Part shown: positions 26,047 to 35,022 of the stretch, piece by piece
Numbering within the stretch: position 1 is the stretch's first letter
Layout: each line of letters begins with the position of its first letter
The notes under the pieces: generated by a model
Told to the model about the DNA's origin: nothing
The model's input: the letters and a program-made list of their open reading frames with translations, nothing else
Databases searched by the model: none
Assembly: GCF_005930355.1 (NCBI RefSeq)
Contig: NZ_VDBO01000002.1
Coordinates: forward strand, 496,001 to 560,000
Length of the DNA: 64,000 nucleotides
Reading direction: 5' to 3'
Source: Paenibacillus sinopodophylli
GTDB taxonomy: Bacteria; Bacillota; Bacilli; Paenibacillales; Paenibacillaceae
Made by a program: the position numbers and the translations under genes

Positions 26047-26141
26047 GTCTTACAGCGTCATAGATCTTTTCATTTTCTCATATAACTCAGTCTTGGAAGG
26101 GAAGCCCGCAGACGAACAAAAAAGTTTTCGTAGTAGGAATC

Positions 26142-26170
26142 GTCATAATCGGAAACCCCGCACATATGAT
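26142..26170 (+). promoter_or_regulatory. Candidate sigma-E promoter of spoIVA
   Basis: GTCATAAT and CATATGAT separated by 13 bases resemble the sigma-E consensus (GTCATATT / CATACAAT). The position, 100 bases upstream of spoIVA, fits mother-cell expression known for this gene. Confidence 0.6.
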
Positions 26171-26269
26171 GATACTAGTCCAAAAGCATGTACGAGTTGC
26201 GTCGCTGGCCTGCCCTATTGACCGGTGGATGGCGGCGAACCGGAAAAATCAATTGGGAGGGGATATTCA

Positions 26270-27748
26270 GTGGAGAAAGTGGACATTTTCAAGGACATAG
26301 CCGAAAGAACCGGCGGGGATATTTACCTCGGGGTTGTAGGGGCGGTCCGGACGGGCAAATCAACGTTTATTAAACGGTTTATGGAGACTGTTGTACTTCC
26401 GAACATCGCCAATGAATCAGACCGTGTGAGAGCCGTGGACGAACTTCCTCAAAGCGCCGCAGGCAAAACGATAATGACAACAGAGCCTAAATTTGTTCCG
26501 AATCAAGCGGTTCAACTCAGGGTTACCGATGGACTTGAGGTAAACGTGAGATTGGTCGATTGTGTTGGATATGCGGTTGAAGGCGCGAAGGGCTATGAGG
26601 ATGAGAACGGACCACGCATGATTACGACTCCTTGGTTCGATGAGCCGATTCCATTCCAGGAAGCAGCAGAAATCGGCACACGCAAAGTCATACAAGAACA
26701 TTCAACACTCGGTGTTGTTGTCACGACAGATGGTTCAATTGCAGAAATACCGCGCAGCTCCTACGTTGTTGCAGAAGAACGCGTCATCAATGAGCTGAAG
26801 GAGGTCGGTAAGCCATTCGTTCTCGTCATAAACTCGACCCGTCCTAAGGGTGAAGAAGCGCTGCAGCTTCGCAATGAGCTTCAAGCCAAATACGATATTC
26901 CAGTCATGACGCTAAGCGTAGCCACAATGGGCGAAGAAGAGGTCATCTCTGTTCTAAGAGAAGTGCTCTACGAATTCCCTGTTCATGAAGTAAACGTGAA
27001 CCTGCCTAGCTGGGTCATGGTGCTGAATGACAATCACTGGCTCCGCAGCAACTATGAGAGCTCTGTGCGTGATACAGTGAAGGACATCCGCAGGCTGCGC
27101 GATGTTGATCGCGTTGTTTCTCAATTCATGGAATATGACTTCATTGCAAGAGCCGGGCTAAGCGGCATGAATATGGGGCAGGGCGTCGCGGAAATCGATT
27201 TATATGCTCCGGATGAGCTGTATGACCGGATTCTGATGGAGGTCGTCGGTGTTGAAATACGCGGAAAAGATCATTTGCTTCAACTGATGCAGGAATTCTC
27301 TCATGCCAAACGAGAGTATGACCGCTTCGCGGAAGCGCTCGAAATGGTCAAAACAACAGGTTATGGCATCGCCGCGCCGACGCTTGCGGAAATGGCACTC
27401 GATGAACCGGAACTCATACGCCAAGGCTCCCGTTTCGGGGTAAGGCTGAAGGCTACAGCACCATCCATTCATATGATTCGTGTCGATGTAGAGTCGGAGT
27501 TTGCGCCGATTATCGGCACGGAGAAGCAAAGCGAAGAGCTGGTCAGATACTTAATGCAGGATTTCGAGAATGATCCTATTAAAATTTGGGAGTCTGACAT
27601 TTTCGGACGCTCCTTGCATTCCATCGTGCGGGAAGGCATTCAAGGCAAAATTGCAATGATGCCGGACAATGCACGGTATAAGCTGCAGGAGACGCTGGGA
27701 AGAATAATAAACGAGGGCTCCGGCGGATTAATTGCGATTATTCTCTAA
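26270..27748 (+). CDS. spoIVA: Stage IV sporulation protein A
   Basis: SpoIVA is an ATPase that polymerises on the forespore surface as the base layer of the spore coat. The 492-residue length equals Bacillus SpoIVA. The Walker A motif GAVRTGKST begins at residue 24. I chose the GTG at 26270 (EKVDIFKDIAERTGGD follows) because GGAGGGG lies seven bases upstream and the length then matches the family; an ATG 15 codons earlier has no SD. A sigma-E-like promoter lies 100 bases upstream. Confidence 0.95.
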   Translation: MEKVDIFKDIAERTGGDIYLGVVGAVRTGKSTFIKRFMETVVLPNIANESDRVRAVDELPQSAAGKTIMTTEPKFVPNQAVQLRVTDGLEVNVRLVDCVGYAVEGAKGYEDENGPRMITTPWFDEPIPFQEAAEIGTRKVIQEHSTLGVVVTTDGSIAEIPRSSYVVAEERVINELKEVGKPFVLVINSTRPKGEEALQLRNELQAKYDIPVMTLSVATMGEEEVISVLREVLYEFPVHEVNVNLPSWVMVLNDNHWLRSNYESSVRDTVKDIRRLRDVDRVVSQFMEYDFIARAGLSGMNMGQGVAEIDLYAPDELYDRILMEVVGVEIRGKDHLLQLMQEFSHAKREYDRFAEALEMVKTTGYGIAAPTLAEMALDEPELIRQGSRFGVRLKATAPSIHMIRVDVESEFAPIIGTEKQSEELVRYLMQDFENDPIKIWESDIFGRSLHSIVREGIQGKIAMMPDNARYKLQETLGRIINEGSGGLIAIIL

Positions 27749-27976
27749 GTAGAACGGGTGTGAATACGAATGAGCCGCTGCCGATCTGGGAGCGGTTTTA
27801 TTTGTTTTGCAGGAATTCAGATTCGGCACTTGAAATTGGCAAACGGCTGTATTACTATAGGTTTGTTCGGTCAAAAGGTATAATTTTGAAGTTTTCCGTT
27901 AATAAGAGGGATAAGATGAGCGTGAATACGCATGCATGCCATGGAATAGTGAGAGCACTTTGGAGGAGGTGAAACA

Positions 27977-28252
27977 ATGAATAAAACAGATTTGATTACG
28001 AAGGTAGCTGAGTTGACTGATCTTTCGAAGAAAGATGCAACGAAAGCAGTTGATGCTGTATTTGATGCCATTTCCGATGCACTGCAAAGCGGAGATAAGG
28101 TTCAACTGGTTGGATTTGGTAACTTCGAGGTTCGTGAGCGTCAAGCGCGCAAAGGCCGCAACCCGCAAACCGGAGACCCGATCGAAATTGCAGCAAGCAA
28201 GACGCCTGCTTTCAAACCAGGGAAATCACTTAAGGACCTCGTATCCAATTAA
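27977..28252 (+). CDS. hbs: HU family DNA-binding protein
   Basis: A 91-residue histone-like protein with the full HU signature: N-terminal helices ([21 protein letters not shown]), the strand [21 protein letters not shown] and the proline-containing DNA-bending arm ([14 protein letters not shown] end). It coats and bends chromosomal DNA. GGAGGTG precedes the ATG by six bases. A terminator follows directly. Its place between spoIVA and mtrB is as in Bacillus except that mtrA/folE is missing. Confidence 0.97.
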   Translation: MNKTDLITKVAELTDLSKKDATKAVDAVFDAISDALQSGDKVQLVGFGNFEVRERQARKGRNPQTGDPIEIAASKTPAFKPGKSLKDLVSN

Positions 28253-28282
28253 GCATACTTAGATCATTATACGTACAGAAGA

Positions 28283-28314
28283 TGCCTGAGCGGGAAACCG
28301 TTCGGGCATTTTTT
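28283..28314 (+). terminator. Terminator of hbs
   Basis: TGCCTGAGCGG-GAAA-CCGTTCGGGCA followed by a T-tract. Confidence 0.92.
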
Positions 28315-28407
28315 GTAACCAGCCATACGGCAATGGATTGCGCAAACGTCTCCCATACTCTATAATTCACATGGATAGCTCGGAAATTCGGATGCGGAGG
28401 GATAACG

Positions 28408-28629
28408 ATGGAGCCTACACATGGCGAGTACATAGTTATAAAAGCAAAGGATCAAGGCGTGCAAGTCATCGGTTTGACACGCGGATTGGACACGAAATTT
28501 CATCATACCGAAAAGCTGGACAAGAACGAAATTTTGATCTGCCAATTCACCGACCATACGTCGGCCATTAAAATTCGCGGCAAAGCAGTCGTTATGACGA
28601 AATATGGCACGATGGAAACCGATCAGTAA
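28408..28629 (+). CDS. mtrB: Tryptophan RNA-binding attenuator protein TRAP
   Basis: This 73-residue protein closely matches TRAP: VVIKA-like start, [21 protein letters not shown] and [18 protein letters not shown]. These segments include the tryptophan pocket and the Lys/Arg residues that bind (G/U)AG triplets. TRAP forms an 11-mer ring that wraps trp leader RNA when tryptophan is bound. The matching leader lies 10 kb downstream at 38964-39026. GGAGGG precedes the ATG. The usual upstream partner mtrA is absent. Confidence 0.95.
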   Translation: MEPTHGEYIVIKAKDQGVQVIGLTRGLDTKFHHTEKLDKNEILICQFTDHTSAIKIRGKAVVMTKYGTMETDQ

Positions 28630-28635
28630 CGCAAC

Positions 28636-28731
28636 CAAGGTGAAACGGCTGTCGCAGTTATTTGGCGGCGCTGCAAGTTTCATTCCGAGAAATATAGAGA
28701 AGAGATGGTCAAATCATATACTTTCTCATAT
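28636..28731 (-). repeat. Composite palindromic repeat, copy C (subfamily 1, inverted)
   Basis: Read on the minus strand: a leading hairpin with GAAAGTATATG, the linker TCTCTATATTTCTCGG, then the 51-base core GGAATGAAAC to GTTTCACCTTG (28686-28636). It lies between mtrB and its terminator. Confidence 0.8.
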
Positions 28732-28741
28732 TTCAAGCAAG

Positions 28742-28765
28742 GCAGGCGATGCCTGCTTTTTTTTT
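28742..28765 (+). terminator. Terminator downstream of mtrB
   Basis: GCAGGC-GAT-GCCTGC followed by nine T. Confidence 0.88.
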
Positions 28766-28884
28766 GCTTGTAAGCGATCCGAATATTCAACACACACCGC
28801 TCGTACAATGGGATAAGAGACTTGTCACAGTGATAGACCGAACGTTACGGTTTCGAACTGCGAGCAAGCAAAGGGAGGTGCCCA

Positions 28885-29466
28885 TTGAATATCGGGAGAC
28901 CATTACTGTCGGCCTGTGCAGCGGCGCTGGCTGTTACTTTATTGTTTACTTGGCTTCCACATGGTGCATGGCAGCAGGAGAATGCTCGCGGCGAAGTTGC
29001 CGTCTTTCGGGCAATTACTGCGGCTAGACTTACTAATAGCAATTTAGTGGATGTATTAGTCGCGATCCAGCTTAATGAGCGATTAGACAAAGCGGATTGG
29101 AGCAACGGGATTTTATCGCTCGAAATGCGCGTAGATTCAAGTGCTGGCAGGCCTGCAGATTGGTTCGCAGATGTAGAGAAGCTGGTAAGGGTCTCGTTCC
29201 TTCAGCTTGAGAATGTCAAACGGGTGTTGATTAGAATGATTGAGAAGCAGCCAGATGGTACAACGGCCTTGCTTGCAGCTGTTGATGTGAGGAAAACCGA
29301 TGAGTGGCTAATTAACGAGATGCAGCATCTTTCTGAGGCTGACCCCATTCATAATGAGTTGTGGAGAAAGCGGTTACGGGTAAGCTTTACATCTGCTTGG
29401 GAGAAGCGGCTCGGTCCAGTTGCTGGTTTTACGGTTAAGCCTTCCTTCATTTCGCAGCAGGATTGA
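28885..29466 (+). CDS. Unrecognised exported or membrane-anchored protein
   Basis: This 193-residue protein has an N-terminal hydrophobic segment (residues 6-26, PLLSACAAALAVTLLFTWLPHG) followed by a soluble domain with mixed charges and no cysteines or catalytic motif. The TTG start has an AAGGGAGGTG site upstream at good spacing. It lies between mtrB and hepS, where Bacillus has no equivalent gene. It could be a signal peptide or a membrane anchor; function unknown. Confidence 0.65.
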   Translation: MNIGRPLLSACAAALAVTLLFTWLPHGAWQQENARGEVAVFRAITAARLTNSNLVDVLVAIQLNERLDKADWSNGILSLEMRVDSSAGRPADWFADVEKLVRVSFLQLENVKRVLIRMIEKQPDGTTALLAAVDVRKTDEWLINEMQHLSEADPIHNELWRKRLRVSFTSAWEKRLGPVAGFTVKPSFISQQD

Positions 29467-29587
29467 GGTTCGATGTTGCCAATTGTTGATCACAAACCTT
29501 AATCGTATGCTCTTTAGAAAAAGTTGTGCTATAATAGTTTAGATTATTGAGCGGCGATTTGCGCTTCTATGTTCGGAGGCTTCCCCA

Positions 29588-30460
29588 ATGAAAACATATC
29601 GTGTACCGGAAATAGCTAGAAAGTATGTAGAGTATGACATGATTCAAGAGCATGCTGTCCTTCCTGAATTAGCGAATGCGAGGTTGCGCTTGCTATATGC
29701 ATGCCTCAGCCAGCAGCAGTCATTGCAGACGCATAGTGAGCTCTACACACTCGTCGTATCTCTAGTGCAGTTAGGAATGGATACGCATGATTTGATCGAC
29801 ACAAGGCAAGATCAGCGCTCAGAGACGGAAATGCGGGCAAGGCAGCTAAAGGTGCTGGCGGGGGACTACTTTAGCGCAAGTTTCTACCAGTTGCTTGCGC
29901 AAGCTGGGCAAATCCAGATGATTGCTAGTATTAGCAGCGCAGTTAGTGAAGTCAATCGGTTGAAAGTAAACCTCTATGTTCGTATGAGACAGCATAAGCT
30001 GACGGCGGACGAGTACTTGAACTTGTCTGTGTCCATAAAAAGTACCCTATTCCACGTTTTCTCGGAGATGCTGGAAGGGACTCTTTCGCGTGTCTGGCCA
30101 GAAATTCTGAATGGACTTAGCTTATGTGAGACATTGGCCGAGGAATTGGCAAACATCGGAACTGCCGAGCAGCGGTACGACCAAGGATGGCCTTATTGGC
30201 ATTACATGCAAGCTGCTACAGATGAAGAGCGTCATCAGATATCCAAGCATGCGAATGAGCATGCATTTATTCAAAGTTTGGCGGAAAAATATAAGGTACG
30301 CAGCCAGCTGTCGTCCAAGCTTCAGCAATCAGCTGATCAGGTATTATCTGCTGTTCGTTTGCTTGAATCGGACGAGTTAATTGGCGAGTTGACAGACATT
30401 GTCAACAGCCTGCTGCCTGAGAAAACCGATTATACGCCCGCACTCAACGAGACGAGGTGA
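29588..30460 (+). CDS. hepS: Heptaprenyl diphosphate synthase component I
   Basis: This 290-residue protein matches the HEPPP_synt_1 family: LYTLVVSLVQLGMDTHDLID, then RARQLKVLAGDYFSASFYQLLA. HepS is the small regulatory subunit that sets product length and activates HepT, yielding the C35 side chain of menaquinone-7. The order hepS-menG-...-hepT is that of Bacillus except for three extra genes. A TATAAT lies about 55 bases upstream. CGGAGG precedes the ATG. Confidence 0.88.
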   Translation: MKTYRVPEIARKYVEYDMIQEHAVLPELANARLRLLYACLSQQQSLQTHSELYTLVVSLVQLGMDTHDLIDTRQDQRSETEMRARQLKVLAGDYFSASFYQLLAQAGQIQMIASISSAVSEVNRLKVNLYVRMRQHKLTADEYLNLSVSIKSTLFHVFSEMLEGTLSRVWPEILNGLSLCETLAEELANIGTAEQRYDQGWPYWHYMQAATDEERHQISKHANEHAFIQSLAEKYKVRSQLSSKLQQSADQVLSAVRLLESDELIGELTDIVNSLLPEKTDYTPALNETR

Positions 30461-30469
30461 CCTGCTCGA

Positions 30470-31180
30470 ATGGATACGAACTCCAAGAGCCATGTGCATG
30501 GCGTATTTGAACGCATTGCACCTAAATATGATTTGATGAACGATCTCATCAGCTTCCGCAGGCATAAGGCTTGGCGCAAGCTGACGATGAAGAAAATGAA
30601 TGTACAAGCTGGCCAAACTGCGCTTGATTTATGCTGCGGCACTTGTGATTGGACAATTGCGCTGGCAGATGCAAGCAAAACCGGCAAGATTGTTGGTTTG
30701 GATTTCAGCCAAAACATGTTGGACGTTGGTGCTCTGAAGGTCGAGAAGCTGGGCATGAATAAACAAATCACGCTAGTACAGGGCAATGCGATGAGCCTGC
30801 CATTCGAGGATCATTCCTTTGATTTCGTTACGATCGGCTTCGGACTTCGCAACGTTCCTGACTATTTGCAGGTGCTGAAGGAAATGCACCGTGTCGTCAA
30901 GCCTGGCGGTAAAGTCGTATGTTTGGAAGTATCCAAGCCTACTTGGCAGCCATTTAAAGCGATGTACAATCTATACTTCGAGCGTTTGCTGCCGATTATA
31001 GGCAAGGTCGTGGCCAAGAGCTTCCAAGAATATAAGTGGCTGCCGGAATCGCTTAAGCTGTTTCCCGGTCGACAAGAGCTTGCGGAGCTGTTTGAAGAAG
31101 CTGGATTATCACAGGTTAAGGCATATCCTCTGACAGGCGGAGTAGCTGCGCTGCATATGGGGACAAAGGAGAAGAAATAG
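30470..31180 (+). CDS. menG: Demethylmenaquinone methyltransferase
   Basis: This 236-residue SAM-dependent methyltransferase has the UbiE/MenG signature: [17 protein letters not shown], the SAM loop [15 protein letters not shown] and the second family motif [15 protein letters not shown]. It methylates demethylmenaquinone in the last step of menaquinone synthesis. GACGAGGTG precedes the ATG. It sits in the hepS-menG-ubiA-ubiX-mqnA-hepT run, all in one operon by spacing. Confidence 0.94.
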   Translation: MDTNSKSHVHGVFERIAPKYDLMNDLISFRRHKAWRKLTMKKMNVQAGQTALDLCCGTCDWTIALADASKTGKIVGLDFSQNMLDVGALKVEKLGMNKQITLVQGNAMSLPFEDHSFDFVTIGFGLRNVPDYLQVLKEMHRVVKPGGKVVCLEVSKPTWQPFKAMYNLYFERLLPIIGKVVAKSFQEYKWLPESLKLFPGRQELAELFEEAGLSQVKAYPLTGGVAALHMGTKEKK

Positions 31181-31182
31181 CA

Positions 31183-32058
31183 ATGATTCGCAAATTACGC
31201 ATTATTCTAGAAATGATTAAGTTTGAACATACCATATTTGCATTGCCGTTTGCTTTCATGGGCGCGATATTAGGTACCGTCATGATGGAGCAGCGATTGC
31301 CTTCATGGTCAGAAATTGGCTGGATCACGCTTGCGATGTTCGGTGCTCGAAGCGCCGCGATGAGCTTGAATCGTTTGATTGACAAAGCGATCGATTTGCG
31401 GAATCCGCGAACGGAGAAAAGAGCCATTCCTGCAGGCTTGCTTAAATCTGCAGAGGTATTATTGTTTATCGTCGTTTCATTCGTTCTGTTGTTTATCGCA
31501 ACAGCTAATTTGGCGCCGATTGCACTGAAACTAATGCCGATCGCGGTCGCGCTGCTTGTGCTCTACTCGTACACGAAACGTTTCACTTGGCTTTGTCATC
31601 TTATTCTTGGATTTACGATTGGTCTTTCACCGCTTGGAGGCTGGGTAGCCGTAACGGGTCAATTCGATCCAGCTGCATGGATACTTTATGTAACCGTTGC
31701 TTTATGGATTGCCGGTTTCGATATCATCTATGCCACGCAGGATTTCGAATATGACCGCGGTGCCGGTCTACATTCTATTCCAGCTCGTTTTGGCATTTCT
31801 GGTGCATTATGGATCGCACGCGTCTTGCATGTCATTACAGCAATAGGCTTCATCACTTTGTTCTGGATGACTGATTTAGGCTGGATGTATCTGCTTGGCA
31901 CACTCATTTCGATATCGCTGCTGTTCTATCAGCACTATCTGGTTCGTCCAAACGATTTATCCCGCGTCCAGACTGCATTCTTCGGAATGAACGGTACGCT
32001 CAGTGTCGTATTGTTCCTATTTGTAATCGTTGATTTACTGGTTCTGCACCATTGGTAG
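31183..32058 (+). CDS. UbiA family prenyltransferase (menaquinone pathway, MqnP-like)
   Basis: This 291-residue polytopic membrane protein has the two Asp-rich motifs of UbiA enzymes: NRLIDKAIDLRNPRT and YATQDFEYDRGAG. Next to mqnA and ubiX it most likely prenylates the futalosine-pathway intermediate rather than 4-hydroxybenzoate, i.e. it is MqnP. AAAGGAG lies upstream of the ATG. Bacillus has no gene here. The name ubiA would imply ubiquinone, which Bacillota do not make. Confidence 0.88.
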   Translation: MIRKLRIILEMIKFEHTIFALPFAFMGAILGTVMMEQRLPSWSEIGWITLAMFGARSAAMSLNRLIDKAIDLRNPRTEKRAIPAGLLKSAEVLLFIVVSFVLLFIATANLAPIALKLMPIAVALLVLYSYTKRFTWLCHLILGFTIGLSPLGGWVAVTGQFDPAAWILYVTVALWIAGFDIIYATQDFEYDRGAGLHSIPARFGISGALWIARVLHVITAIGFITLFWMTDLGWMYLLGTLISISLLFYQHYLVRPNDLSRVQTAFFGMNGTLSVVLFLFVIVDLLVLHHW

Positions 32059-32726
32059 AAGAAATGGCTCCTGCTGCCAAATCGGATTGGACGAAACGAT
32101 GGGTCGTAGGGATTACCGGTGCAAGCGGATCAATATACGGCATTAGGCTTATTCAAGTGCTGCTTCAATTGGATTTCGAAGTTCATCTCGTAGTGACAGA
32201 AGCCGGCTGGAGAGTGCTGAAGGAAGAGCTAGGCATGGAAACCACTCGCAGGACAGCAGCGGTTGAACAGCTCTTCGGTGAAGCTGTCACGTGGCGCAGG
32301 CTCGTGTATCACCCCAATGCTGATATTGGCGCAAGCATTGCCAGTGGATCTTTCCGTGTGCAAGGAATGGTTATTGTGCCGTGCTCGATGGGGACGCTCG
32401 CGTCCATATCGCACGGCATTTCCGATAATTTGATGACCCGGGCGGCCGATGTGATGCTGAAAGAAAACCGGAAGCTGCTTATCGTGCCAAGAGAAACACC
32501 GTTGCATGCGATTCATTTGGAAAACATGCTGACACTTTCGCGATTAGGCGTAAGAATCATTCCGGCGATGCCGGCTTTTTATTACAAACCGCAAAATATG
32601 GATGAAATGATTGATTTTTTAGTAGGAAAAATACTTGACAATATGACAATCGATCATGATTTATACAGAAGATGGGGAGATGAACAGAATGGGCATGAAT
32701 CGCCCGATCACCATCGGCAGAATTGA
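32052..32726 (+). CDS. ubiX: UbiX-type flavin prenyltransferase
   Basis: This 224-residue flavoprotein has the UbiX N-terminus GITGASGSIYGIRL and the phosphate/prenyl site motifs (PCSMGTLASISHG, LMTRAADVMLKE, RETPLHAIHLENM). UbiX makes prenylated FMN for UbiD-type decarboxylases; a UbiD partner is needed but none is in the window. The start is uncertain: TTG 32052 overlaps ubiA by seven bases, ATG 32064 is an alternative, and neither has a strong SD. The 3' end overlaps the mqnA start. Confidence 0.9.
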   Translation: MVEEMAPAAKSDWTKRWVVGITGASGSIYGIRLIQVLLQLDFEVHLVVTEAGWRVLKEELGMETTRRTAAVEQLFGEAVTWRRLVYHPNADIGASIASGSFRVQGMVIVPCSMGTLASISHGISDNLMTRAADVMLKENRKLLIVPRETPLHAIHLENMLTLSRLGVRIIPAMPAFYYKPQNMDEMIDFLVGKILDNMTIDHDLYRRWGDEQNGHESPDHHRQN

Positions 32727-33549
32727 TTATGCTAATGCTTGGCCGCTATTTCATCAGCTTGAAGAGCGGTTTGAGTGGAATAGTTATGAGGTCATTAAGC
32801 GTGTCCCTTCAGGATTGAATCGACTGCTGCAAGCGGGTGAATTAGACATTTCTGCCATTTCATCCTTCTCATACGGACAGAATGCTAAAGATTATGTGCT
32901 GCTGCCCGATTTATCGGTTGGTTCTATAGGGAAAGTGAATTCGATCCTTCTTTTCCTGAAGGAGCCGATTGAACGCAAGCGGCCTGAACGCATTTCATTG
33001 ACGGCTACGTCTGCAACTTCAGTCAATCTTTTGAAAATCTTAATGACTTTGCGCTTTGAATGTGAGCCTGAATATGTGACGGCTGAGCCTGATCTTGAGA
33101 AGATGCTTGAAGCTTCGGATGGAGCACTTATCATTGGCGATCAAGCTATACACGCATCATGGAAGGATCATGGACTTCATGTGATCGATCTAGGACAGCT
33201 ATGGAATGAATGGACGGGACTTGGTATGACGTATGCTGTTGTAGCAGCGCGCAAAGAAGTTGTTCAAGAACAGCCAGATGCCGTTCATGCTGTATGTAAA
33301 GCTTTAATAGAGAGTAAACAGTACAATAAAACAAATCTTGATCCGTTGATCGTACAAGCCTGTAAACAGCTTGGAGGAGATACGGCATACTGGACAACAT
33401 ATTTTCAGTCGATTCAGTATGATTTCGGAAGCAAGCTGCAAGAGGGACTCAAATTATACTTCGAATATTCCAAGAAGCTCGGCCTGCTATCGCATGATGT
33501 GGAGCTGACTTTTTTTGAAGACCAATCTGCCCAAAAGGTGAAAGAATGA
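32689..33549 (+). CDS. mqnA: Chorismate dehydratase MqnA (futalosine pathway)
   Basis: MqnA converts chorismate to 3-enolpyruvylbenzoate, the entry step of the futalosine menaquinone pathway. The protein of about 286 residues starts with the family hallmark (ITIGRIDYANAWPLF) and has SGLNRLLQAGELDISAISSFSY and LIIGDQAI. I chose ATG 32689 (MGMNRPIT), nine bases after GGGGAG; the reading frame opens at 32656. It overlaps ubiX and couples to hepT by ATGA. Confidence 0.92.
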   Translation: MGMNRPITIGRIDYANAWPLFHQLEERFEWNSYEVIKRVPSGLNRLLQAGELDISAISSFSYGQNAKDYVLLPDLSVGSIGKVNSILLFLKEPIERKRPERISLTATSATSVNLLKILMTLRFECEPEYVTAEPDLEKMLEASDGALIIGDQAIHASWKDHGLHVIDLGQLWNEWTGLGMTYAVVAARKEVVQEQPDAVHAVCKALIESKQYNKTNLDPLIVQACKQLGGDTAYWTTYFQSIQYDFGSKLQEGLKLYFEYSKKLGLLSHDVELTFFEDQSAQKVKE

Positions 33550-34520
33550 AACTACTAGATTTGTACGCAAAGATGAAAGGCGACCTCAATCAAATCGAAC
33601 AAGAGCTTGAGCGCAGCGTGACGGACGACCATGTCCTGCTCGGTGAGGCTTCGCTGCATCTGCTCAAAGCGGGCGGGAAGCGAATCCGGCCGATATTCGT
33701 GCTGCTTGCGGGCAAGTTCGGCGATTATCGATTGGATGTCATGAAGAGGATTGCGGTTCCGCTTGAGCTGATCCACATGGCTTCGCTTGTTCATGATGAT
33801 GTAATAGATGATGCGCAAACGCGCCGCGGGCAATTAACCGTGAAATCCAAATGGGATAATAGGATCGCGATGTACACGGGCGATTTCATCCATGGGAAAG
33901 CATTAACGATTGCAGCGCAGCTGCCCAACCCGCAAATTCATCTCATCCTATCACGCGCGCTTGTTCAAATGTGCATTGGCGAGATGGAGCAAATCCGCGA
34001 TTTCTTTAATACTGAGCAGTCGGTTCGCAATTATTTGCTTCGCATTAGAAGAAAAACCGCATTGCTAATCGCCATTAGCTGCCAGCTTGGAGCTGTCGCT
34101 GCGAATGCGGACCGTCATACCTCTAACAGCTTGTATCGCTATGGGTATAATGTGGGAATGGCATTCCAGATTCGTGATGATCTGCTTGACCTTTATGGAA
34201 CGGAGAAGCAAATCGGCAAGCCCCCAGGCTCCGATATGCGTCAAGGCAACATTACTTTACCCGTGCTGCTTGCACTGAAAGACCCTGCAATTCGTGATTC
34301 TCTGCTTCAAGAAATCGCGTCCATACGTGAGCTTGGCGGCAAGCGGGATGCAGGCCGTGCCATTGATATGATTCGTAAAAGCGTTGGCGGGGAGCAAGCG
34401 GATCAATTAGCGAACCGTTATGTAAAAAAAGCTCTTCAAGCATTAGAGGGATTACCTAACCTGACAGCGAAGAAGAACTTGATCGATATTGCACATTTTG
34501 TCGGCAAACGAAATTATTAA
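33546..34520 (+). CDS. hepT: Heptaprenyl diphosphate synthase component II
   Basis: This 324-residue catalytic subunit of the C35 prenyl synthase has the GGKRIRP entry motif, the first Asp-rich motif (HDDVIDDAQTRRG, about residues 83-95) and the second Asp-rich motif (QIRDDLLD). It condenses isopentenyl diphosphate units and works with HepS. Its ATG overlaps the mqnA stop, so it is translationally coupled. ndk follows 29 bases after its stop. Confidence 0.94.
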   Translation: MKLLDLYAKMKGDLNQIEQELERSVTDDHVLLGEASLHLLKAGGKRIRPIFVLLAGKFGDYRLDVMKRIAVPLELIHMASLVHDDVIDDAQTRRGQLTVKSKWDNRIAMYTGDFIHGKALTIAAQLPNPQIHLILSRALVQMCIGEMEQIRDFFNTEQSVRNYLLRIRRKTALLIAISCQLGAVAANADRHTSNSLYRYGYNVGMAFQIRDDLLDLYGTEKQIGKPPGSDMRQGNITLPVLLALKDPAIRDSLLQEIASIRELGGKRDAGRAIDMIRKSVGGEQADQLANRYVKKALQALEGLPNLTAKKNLIDIAHFVGKRNY

Positions 34521-34549
34521 TTCTGTTCAGTCGAAAGGATTGGTTGTAG

Positions 34550-34993
34550 ATGGAAAGAACTTTCCTGATGGTTAAACCAGATGGCGTACAGCGCGGCTTG
34601 ATCGGCGAAATCGTTGCGAGGTTTGAAAAAAAGGGACTGCAGCTATCGGCAGCCAAATTTATGTTATTAAACCAAGAGCTTGCGGAGAAGCATTATGAAG
34701 AGCATAAGGGCAAGTCGTTCTATGAGCCGCTGCTTGCTTTCATCACATCGGGTCCCGTCTTTGCAATGGTCTGGCAGGGGGATAATGTCATCGCATTAAC
34801 CCGTGCGCTCATTGGCAAAACAGATGCGATTGACGCGTCTCCAGGAACCATTCGTTCCGACTTTGCGGTACATACGAATTTCAATCTAATCCACGGCTCT
34901 GATTCGGTGGAGAACGCTGAGAAAGAAATCGCTATTTATTTCTCACCATCAGAGCTTGTTCAGTATGAGCATACAATTCAACGGTGGATTTAA
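34550..34993 (+). CDS. ndk: Nucleoside diphosphate kinase
   Basis: A 147-residue enzyme that transfers phosphate from ATP to nucleoside diphosphates through His115 (FNLIHGSDS). The N-terminal [21 protein letters not shown] and the RALIGKTDA segment are typical, and length matches the family. AAAGGATTGG precedes the ATG. It lies between hepT and cheR as in Bacillus. Confidence 0.96.
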   Translation: MERTFLMVKPDGVQRGLIGEIVARFEKKGLQLSAAKFMLLNQELAEKHYEEHKGKSFYEPLLAFITSGPVFAMVWQGDNVIALTRALIGKTDAIDASPGTIRSDFAVHTNFNLIHGSDSVENAEKEIAIYFSPSELVQYEHTIQRWI

Positions 34994-35022
34994 CGATCCC
35001 AACCAAAGTAATGGAGGAACCT

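Noticed and set aside
27760..27972. Possible 70-residue gene between spoIVA and hbs
   Set aside because: GTG start without an SD, and the product has no family features; probably leader sequence of hbs.
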